From contig CAZZNQ010000096.1 of the NCBI GenBank assembly GCA_964655775.1, positions 1 to 14,525 on the forward strand: 14,525 nt of DNA, read 5' to 3'. The position numbers and the translations under genes are program-made. The notes beneath the pieces were generated by a model. The model ran no database searches. It was not told the DNA's origin and worked only from the letters and a program-made list of their open reading frames with translations. Within the stretch, counting starts at the first letter, position 1; every line of letters begins with the position of its first letter. The stretch comes from CAZZNQ01 sp964655775 (lineage in GTDB: Bacteria > Planctomycetota > Brocadiia > SM23-32). Shown here piece by piece: positions 9,122 to 14,525 of this stretch.

Positions 9122-10013
9122 CGGGCCACTCCGGCAGTTGCAGCTTCTTGCGCTTGCCCTGGTACACCTGGGCGAGAGACGCCGCCACTCGGCCCAGAAC
9201 ATCGAAGAGGGTTCTTGACTCCCCTTTCAGGCGGAGTCTCCCGGCAAGTGCACCCAACAGCACCCCTTTCGCGTCCCGATCCAGCGGCGCCTTGGGATCA
9301 TGGTCGCTCACCCACCGCACCACGGCCCGGTCGACGAGCGGGCGGAACGGCTCCATCAGATCGTCCGCAAGGCAGTAGGCGTCGTACCGATTGTGGTGGT
9401 GCACTCCGAGGGAAGGATGCAGGCCGGCGCCGCAGAGCGCCCGCCCCACCGTCGCGCGCAGCACGGCGTAGCCGTAGTTGAGGTGGCGGTTCTGGTCCTT
9501 GCGGTCCGGATCCCGGCGGAATCGCCGCTTTCCGAACAACGCGGCCCAGTAGCGGCGGGCGGCCTGTGCTTCCACGTTGGACGTGTCCCCGGAGCGCACG
9601 CGCTTGCGCATCGCCGCCAGGCCTTGGTCGTCGCCATAGAGGGATTGCAGCAACGCCGCCTGGTGCCCGATCTTCGCGCGGACCAGTTGCTGCCAGACAC
9701 GTTTCTTGGTGGGCTCGTCTGCTGATGCCTGCGCGGCGATGCTCTCCGTCTGTGTGCTGTGGGAGCAGAGGGGCAGCATCAGGCCGACGGGCAGGTGCTT
9801 GTCGTCGCAGGCGACGAAGACCGCCCCGGCTTGGGCAAGGCGGGCCAGCACGGCCTGCGAGTAGCTGACCTGCGGGTGGGAGACGACCAGGGCGGCGAGT
9901 TCCGCCATCGGAATGGTCACTTCCCCGTCGTCCGTCCCGTCCACCACCAGCAGATCCCAGCGCACGCTCAGCCGCGCCGGTTCCTCGGCGATATCCACAA
10001 CGCGAAGATCCAT
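9102..10013 (-). CDS. cas1: CRISPR-associated integrase Cas1 (type II)
   Basis: A protein of 303 residues, typical for type II Cas1. ATG 10013 gives the expected N-terminus (MDLRVVDIAEEPARLSVRWDLLVVDG); the ribosome-binding site is weak. Residues 1-75 form the beta-rich N-terminal domain. The helical catalytic domain shows the metal ligands E148 (in SNVEAQAARRYW), H205 or H206 (in GLHPSLGVHHHNRYD) and E221 (in ADDLMEPFRPLVDRA). Cas1 catalyses the transesterifications that join a prespacer to the repeat ends. It begins 55 nt after cas9, and cas2 overlaps its 3' end, so the three genes are probably one transcript. No csn2 or cas4 is near, as expected for subtype II-C. Confidence 0.97.
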   Translation of the reverse strand: MDLRVVDIAEEPARLSVRWDLLVVDGTDDGEVTIPMAELAALVVSHPQVSYSQAVLARLAQAGAVFVACDDKHLPVGLMLPLCSHSTQTESIAAQASADEPTKKRVWQQLVRAKIGHQAALLQSLYGDDQGLAAMRKRVRSGDTSNVEAQAARRYWAALFGKRRFRRDPDRKDQNRHLNYGYAVLRATVGRALCGAGLHPSLGVHHHNRYDAYCLADDLMEPFRPLVDRAVVRWVSDHDPKAPLDRDAKGVLLGALAGRLRLKGESRTLFDVLGRVAASLAQVYQGKRKKLQLPEWPDAEHEA

Positions 10014-10068
10014 GCGGATACGCCGTGCAAGCAGCGTACCGGATCAATATTGTACATCATCGTTGCGG

Positions 10069-13000
10069 TCAGTCGTTGGCCCAACGCACTTCGCCCATAG
10101 GCGTCACCGTGACTTTCTGGGCGTTCATCTCCTGAAGCTTGTTAGGCGACCTCGTTGTCCAGGCGCCGTCTGCCTTGATCTCACTCTTGATGCGGGCATC
10201 CAGAGCGTCAACGAACTCGACCTTTCCTTTGGATATGCTGCGCACCACGTACAGACCCACTTCGCCCGGCTCCAGTTCCAGCTGCAGCATTTCCCCCGGA
10301 GCAACGGAGAACACGAAACGCTCGTCCTCCCCATGCTGCCGCTGCACGATGGGCCTGTGCGCCCGCACGCGGTTCGCCGCTTCCTGAAGCGGCACAAGAT
10401 AGCCCTTCCACTTACCGTCCGCCGTCTTGACAATCTCCATGTGGTGGTTCGAACCGGGCAGAGCGTGCCGGGGATTCTCCTTGCTTCCCACAGGCTGGGC
10501 CGAGACGTTTTTCTCGATCCGCACCTTGTGGATGGGGATGCGCCGGCCGTCGTCCGTTTCAAAGGCGGGATGGTTCTCCGGGTCCTGGAAGACCGTGCGC
10601 GGTGTGCCGCCCAGTTCGTCCAGACGGTCGCGGACCATCTGCCGGACGGTGTCGTCGACAATGGCGTTCACATCGCCCGCAGAAAGGGCCTCAAGCGGCC
10701 TGCGCACTCGGAACCCCACCGGTGTGCCGTCTTTATCCAGTTCGGGCGAAGGCCCGTAGAGGGTCTCCTCGTGCAGTGCGCCCCGCACCTTGCGCTTCAC
10801 GCCGTGCGACACGCTTATGTCTCCGATCGACTCCCTCACGTCTTCGAGGAAGTCGGGCCACGGCATCGGCACGGCCCCCAGGCGAACGCGCCCGCCGTCG
10901 TTCCTGTTGGACACGGCCTGGCTGATGCCTTTCAGGTGGGCGGCGTCGGTCAGGGCTACGGCAACGGCGTCCACGGCGTGGTGACGGTGGTCGTCGCGGG
11001 TCTTCAGGTCGCCGTCGCCCAGTATGGTGTTCAGGCCGAAGGCGTTGCGGATGAAGTAGGTGATGCCGCCGCGGCCGGCCTGCACGCGGCGCACGCCTTC
11101 CGAATCGTACGAGCCGCCGTACAAGAGCCCGAGGTACTCCATCGCAAGACGCGAAGCGTAGCGGGTATCGTTGAGCTGCTGCTCAACAGCTTCCTCGAGG
11201 CTGTCCGCATCGCGAGTCTGGAACAACCGCAGCTTGACGTCCCGTGCGTCGCCCTGAAACCGCTTGACGCGCTCGATGATCTCGTGCCAGCGCTCGTCGT
11301 TGGACCCGTAAGCCTCGAACGGAGTCAGGTTGCGCTTGACGTTGCGGTTCTCCGATATCTCACAAATCGTCTTGTTGATGTAGGAGTTATTCAGGCTTCG
11401 GCTGAACGGCACGATGTGCTCGACGTCGAAGCGCGGATTCTGCCCAAACAGGGAGGTCATGGAGATGCTCTGGCCGGTGTAGGGGCAGGTCCAGTTGCAT
11501 TCCTCAGCCAGGAGTACCTTCTCAATGTCCGCTCGTGAAGCGTTCGCGATGTTCAGTTCGTCCAGTATCTTCTGCGCGGCTTCTTCTCGCGCCTTCTCAT
11601 TCCGTCGGTTCCGCGCCGTCGCCTGCTGACGCTGCTTTTTGCTGCGTCGCAGGTCGCGAGCCAGCTCAATGCGGATCTGCGCGGGCTTCCCGTAGCGACG
11701 CACGATGTTATTGACGACGGTGCGCAGTTCCGTCATCACCCGCTGCACCGCCGGGTTACGAAGTTCGATGTTGGACTGGTCCACCGGCGGGAGAATATCC
11801 ATCGGCTCATCGGCTTCAAACCGGTGTGGGTAGACTCGCTTGACGGCTTCGCTGTACCGGACTCCTTCCTCAAGCAGCGGCAGGAGCTTTCGAATGGCCT
11901 GACGCGAGTGCCGGCAGTGGCCTTCCTCCAGCTGCAAGGCCGCGAAGGCCGTCGCTGCCTCGTCATCCAGGCCCCAGGCAGTCATGCCCCGTCGGGCAAG
12001 CGCATCCTTCTTCTCGAAGCTGCGAACATCCTCAACGATTTGCCTCCGTTCGGCATCACTGAAATCCTCCCAGCGTTCGCCGAACACCTCGGCCAGCTTC
12101 GCGTTGGTGGTGTTGCCCAGAAACCGCTTTTCGCCGCCATTCTCCCAGTTCAGGGTCCGGCCTCGGGGCAGGTTTATGAGTTTGCGTGCTTTGGCGAAGG
12201 TCATGCTCTGGGCGTGCTCCAACCTATCGAGAAGCACTTCCCTCTCGTCCGGCCGGAGATCGCGTTCGCGACCGTCGGCTATCACGCGCGTGTCGTTGAT
12301 GCGCTGCAGCAGGCGGAAGCGCTGCGCGGCCAGCAGCGCCCACGGCGCGCGGCGCTTGTCCCGCTCGAGTATGCAGTGGCCTATCAGGTTTTTCTGCTTT
12401 CGGAGGGGGCGCTGATAGAAGATGGCGTGGTGAACGGCCTCGCGCAGTTCATCTGTCAGCACCTCCGGATGGTGCGGCTGCTGGCCGTTCCATATCGCTT
12501 CGAACTCATCCAGGTACATATTGCGCGAGGTCCAGCGTGCTCGGATGCGTTCCTGGCGTGGGCGGAGACCGGCGAAATACTCCCCAAGCGTCCGAGCACC
12601 CGTTTCCTCCATCTTCTCTTCCAGTTCGGCGATGCCGGCCAGCACGTCTCCCTTCTCCTCATCGTCGGCCTCTGGCACCCGTCGGTTGCTGGAGTAGCCG
12701 CGACGTTGCGCAAGGTGGTAGATGGCGCGGCCGAGTTCGTACGACGCGAGCTTCTGGTCCAGAGCACGCGTTCTGAGCCAGTAAGGGAGGATATGGGCAA
12801 GGCGGTCGCGTGCCTTGCGAGAATCGGCGCCTGTAGCTGAGTATCTGGTGAGGATCTGCTGGTCGAGCACCGGGAGCACTTCGGAGGGACGCCCTTCGGG
12901 GAGGAGGCCGTTCCGCTGAAGGAGTCGGAACAACTTGCGCATCCTGCGGGACCGTCTCTCCGTCTGGCGCCGCTGCTGACGCATCTGCCGGCGTTTGGCG

Positions 13001-13179
13001 TTGCGTGGCTCTCCCCGACCCGCCTCGATGCTGCCGTCCATGCCGGCCTGGAAGATGCGGACGCCTGTTCTCTCAAGTCCGGTTGGCTTGCCGTCACGCG
13101 CCCGAAGGATCGCCCAGCCAATAGAAGAGGTGCCGATGTCGAGACCCAGAATGTAGTCGCCGGTGCTTGCTTCCGCCAT
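10069..13179 (-). CDS. cas9: CRISPR-associated nuclease Cas9, compact subtype II-C form (1036 residues)
   Basis: RNA-guided double-strand DNA nuclease. ATG 13179 has AAGGGG 9 nt upstream and places the RuvC-I motif near the N-terminus; a GTG at 13260 would add 27 residues translated from DNA antisense to tracrRNA. RuvC-I: YILGLDIGTSSIGWAI with D14. Arg-rich bridge helix: about 56-88 (EPRNAKRRQMRQQRRQTERR). REC region: about 90-490. RuvC-II: IRIELARDL with E505. HNH: CPYTG at 565, then DVEHIVPFSRS with H588, and N611 in EISENRNVKRN. RuvC-III: DHRHHAVDAVAVALTD with H734 and D737. All nuclease residues are therefore present. The last 200 residues should form the wedge and PAM-interacting domain; the PAM cannot be read from sequence. 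The length and the absence of a large REC insertion match II-C enzymes such as those of Neisseria. Confidence 0.98.
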   Translation of the reverse strand: MAEASTGDYILGLDIGTSSIGWAILRARDGKPTGLERTGVRIFQAGMDGSIEAGRGEPRNAKRRQMRQQRRQTERRSRRMRKLFRLLQRNGLLPEGRPSEVLPVLDQQILTRYSATGADSRKARDRLAHILPYWLRTRALDQKLASYELGRAIYHLAQRRGYSSNRRVPEADDEEKGDVLAGIAELEEKMEETGARTLGEYFAGLRPRQERIRARWTSRNMYLDEFEAIWNGQQPHHPEVLTDELREAVHHAIFYQRPLRKQKNLIGHCILERDKRRAPWALLAAQRFRLLQRINDTRVIADGRERDLRPDEREVLLDRLEHAQSMTFAKARKLINLPRGRTLNWENGGEKRFLGNTTNAKLAEVFGERWEDFSDAERRQIVEDVRSFEKKDALARRGMTAWGLDDEAATAFAALQLEEGHCRHSRQAIRKLLPLLEEGVRYSEAVKRVYPHRFEADEPMDILPPVDQSNIELRNPAVQRVMTELRTVVNNIVRRYGKPAQIRIELARDLRRSKKQRQQATARNRRNEKAREEAAQKILDELNIANASRADIEKVLLAEECNWTCPYTGQSISMTSLFGQNPRFDVEHIVPFSRSLNNSYINKTICEISENRNVKRNLTPFEAYGSNDERWHEIIERVKRFQGDARDVKLRLFQTRDADSLEEAVEQQLNDTRYASRLAMEYLGLLYGGSYDSEGVRRVQAGRGGITYFIRNAFGLNTILGDGDLKTRDDHRHHAVDAVAVALTDAAHLKGISQAVSNRNDGGRVRLGAVPMPWPDFLEDVRESIGDISVSHGVKRKVRGALHEETLYGPSPELDKDGTPVGFRVRRPLEALSAGDVNAIVDDTVRQMVRDRLDELGGTPRTVFQDPENHPAFETDDGRRIPIHKVRIEKNVSAQPVGSKENPRHALPGSNHHMEIVKTADGKWKGYLVPLQEAANRVRAHRPIVQRQHGEDERFVFSVAPGEMLQLELEPGEVGLYVVRSISKGKVEFVDALDARIKSEIKADGAWTTRSPNKLQEMNAQKVTVTPMGEVRWAND

Positions 13180-13192
13180 GACAAAAAGCCCC

Positions 13193-13221
13193 TTGACAAG
13201 AGGAATGTGATCGCCTAATAT
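13193..13221 (+). promoter_or_regulatory. Promoter of tracrRNA
   Basis: TTGACA (13193-13198), 17 bp, TAATAT (13216-13221): a near-consensus sigma70 promoter. The predicted start at about 13228 is the first base of the anti-repeat. The -35 box overlaps the complement of the cas9 ribosome-binding site, 14 bp from its start codon. Confidence 0.88.
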
Positions 13222-13227
13222 CCTGGC

Positions 13228-13334
13228 AGTGTACCTGAGCGGCGATTGCCGACTTTTCACAGTAAGTGGCTTTCGCTACGCAGGCAACGCTCTACGGAGC
13301 GACCTGAACGCCTCCCAGTGGGGCGTTCTTTTTT
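13228..13334 (+). ncRNA. tracrRNA
   Basis: The trans-activating RNA pairs with the repeat part of pre-crRNA, allows RNase III processing and anchors the guide in Cas9. The anti-repeat at 13228-13263, read on the opposite strand, is identical to the repeat at 28 of 36 positions. With G:U pairs counted, only repeat positions 8-10, 12 and 16 fail to pair, giving a 7-bp lower stem, an internal bulge and a long upper stem. Behind it come a small hairpin (GTGGC/GCTAC, about 13265-13278), a perfect stem CGCTC/GAGCG (13288-13301), and the terminator stem. The gene is about 107 nt, divergent from cas9 and lying inside the likely cas9 leader on the opposite strand. Confidence 0.93.
13306..13334 (+). 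terminator. Rho-independent terminator of tracrRNA
   Basis: GAACGCC (13306-13312) pairs with GGCGTTC (13322-13328) and is followed by six T (13329-13334). It also forms the last stem of the tracrRNA. Confidence 0.93.
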
Positions 13335-13375
13335 GTACCCCTCCCCGCAACGAGAGTCCCCGAAGCTGCGCGGCC

Positions 13376-13404
13376 ATCCTACGAGGCGCAACACGACGTG
13401 TCAA
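13376..13404 (-). promoter_or_regulatory. Candidate promoter of the cas9-cas1-cas2 operon
   Basis: On the minus strand TTGACA (13404-13399), 17 bp, TAGGAT (13381-13376). Start would be near 13369, 190 nt ahead of the cas9 ATG, so the transcript would run antisense through the entire tracrRNA gene. No comparable promoter lies between tracrRNA and cas9: only a TACACT inherited from the repeat-like sequence, with no -35. Confidence 0.65.
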
Positions 13405-13423
13405 GTGTTTAGCGGTTGCGCCT
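13384..13423. promoter_or_regulatory. Inverted repeats around the cas9 promoter, possible operator
   Basis: AGGCGCAAC (13384-13392) and its exact complement GTTGCGCCT (13415-13423) bracket the -35 box. Inside them ACACGACGTGT (13391-13401) is an 11-bp palindrome with a single central base, covering the promoter spacer and part of the -35. Both could bind a dimeric regulator. No candidate regulator gene is in the window. Confidence 0.4.
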
Positions 13424-14088
13424 AACGTGCCCGCGCGTGGACAGGCGCTGTCCTCGACATGTACCGCCAATGGCCATGAGACGGCCTGCATGGGTCCGAT
13501 GTCACGTACTGCCTTCTGCTCTCACGGGCGCCCACAAGCGGACACGAGCGCCCACAACGGACACACGCTGCGGAAAAACGTGTAAGATGGCAATCGCTGG
13601 CTTTCGTCAGCGATTGGTCGACAGTAAAGCGGAGGCAGCCGCCTGACTGGAGGCGTCCCGGCATCAACGATGGTGCTCGACGCGGTGGCGATCACTCGGC
13701 AGGCTGCCCGGACAGCGGACTCCGGAGCGGCCACGGAATGGCGCTCGGGTGGCCGGGCGGTGTCCGCAGTCGTCCGGCGGCTGACCGGCGGCGGACGCCG
13801 AACTGTCCGCAAGATGACCGGCTATGAACGGAACGGACATGGACGCAGTGCCGCCAACACAACTGAGGCAGATCGGCGGAGACCGGGTCCCGGATGACGG
13901 TCCGTGGGACGGCTGCGTCGACGGGCTCGACGGGCCGCCGGCGCGTCACAAACGACCCGGGGGCGCCCCGACCCCGCCCGCTGCGAAACGAACCCATTCC
14001 GTCAGAAAAGGGCCGACTACAATGGCTTGCGACTTTCGACCGGCGGCCGGAATCGGCAGTATGCGGCCCAGATCGGCGGCGAAAACGT
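13405..14088. other. Intergenic region without recognisable genes
   Basis: No frame here has a ribosome-binding site, plausible composition and a recognisable motif. Visible structures are a hairpin GGACAG/CTGTCC (13439-13453), a direct repeat of about 17 bp (13528-13545 and 13548-13564, GCGCCCACAA followed by CGGACAC with one base inserted in the first copy), and a perfect 9-bp stem CAATCGCTG/CAGCGATTG (13591-13616) just after a TAAGAT. GCGGAC and GTCCGC recur between about 13715 and 13815. I cannot assign any of these to a known RNA. Confidence 0.5.
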
Positions 14089-14117
14089 TTGACGAGGCGG
14101 CGCGGATGGGGTACAAT
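14089..14117 (+). promoter_or_regulatory. Promoter of tmRNA
   Basis: TTGACG (14089-14094), 17 bp, TACAAT (14112-14117). Start near 14124 leaves about 6 nt to be removed by RNase P before the mature 5' end at 14130. Confidence 0.8.
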
Positions 14118-14129
14118 AGACGTGTCACT

Positions 14130-14506
14130 GGGGGCGAAAGGGTTTCGACCAGGCCCCGGAAGTTGGAGTGGCGTGCCGAGGTTGTCAGGCGGCCTCGTAA
14201 AACACCTGGCACAACCAAACATGCCGATAGACAGCCGGCATACGCAATGGCCGCTTAAAGAAGCGACCACGTCCTGCGCGATTTGACCTGTCGGTCGGCG
14301 TAGGACGCCAAAGCAGGCAGGTGTACCCGCAGCGGCGCAGCCAGGTCGCGCGCGGGGAACCCGGCAATCCCGGGCATAACGGGCTGGTCGGCGCGGATCC
14401 CGTCAATCGGAGGCGCACCGACGAGAGCAAAGTAGGTTGACTACGCACGTAGAGGCTTCAGCGGAAGGGCTTTGGGACGCGGGTTCAATTCCCGCCGCCT
14501 CCACCA
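14130..14506 (+). ncRNA. placeholder
   Basis: placeholder. Confidence 0.
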
Positions 14507-14525
14507 TTTTTCGTACGAAGCGCCC

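Overview
The window is high-GC bacterial chromosomal DNA centred on a complete type II-C CRISPR-Cas locus. The locus has a 30-repeat array, convergent cas2, cas1 and a compact cas9 of 1036 residues, and a tracrRNA gene on the strand opposite cas9. A tmRNA gene (ssrA) closes the right end. No gene identifies the host. The acyltransferase of the GNAT_C type, the amino-acid permease fused to an EIIA domain, and the membrane-anchored WaaP-like protein would fit an environmental, possibly Planctomycetota/PVC-like, bacterium, but that is a weak inference.

Layout. 1-2457 (+ strand): the 3' part of a GNAT acetyltransferase, a GNAT_C-type acyltransferase-domain protein, and a three-helix membrane protein of unknown function. 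2481-6633 (- strand): a gene for a permease-EIIA fusion is followed by a possible 61-codon small gene, a DUF2062 membrane protein and a two-helix membrane protein with a WaaP-like kinase fold that appears to lack its catalytic Asp. A short coding-like remnant lies behind it. 6777-8727: CRISPR array of thirty 36-bp repeats. 8777-13179 (- strand): cas2, cas1, cas9. 13228-13334 (+ strand): tracrRNA, head-to-head with cas9. 13405-14088: non-coding, nothing recognised. 14130-14506 (+ strand): tmRNA.

How the CRISPR parts fit together. The anti-repeat of the tracrRNA is complementary to the + strand repeat, so crRNAs are read left to right, converging on the cas operon; a perfect 13-bp hairpin sits between the two. 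Every repeat contains a sigma70-like promoter (TTGACG, 16 bp, TACACT) aimed into the next spacer, which would give crRNAs with about 24 nt of guide, as in Neisseria. The best cas9 promoter (TTGACA, 17 bp, TAGGAT at 13376-13404) lies beyond the tracrRNA gene. The cas9 mRNA would therefore have a leader of about 190 nt containing the full antisense of tracrRNA. This arrangement is the most interesting feature of the window: it predicts direct RNA-level and promoter-level coupling between tracrRNA and cas9 expression.
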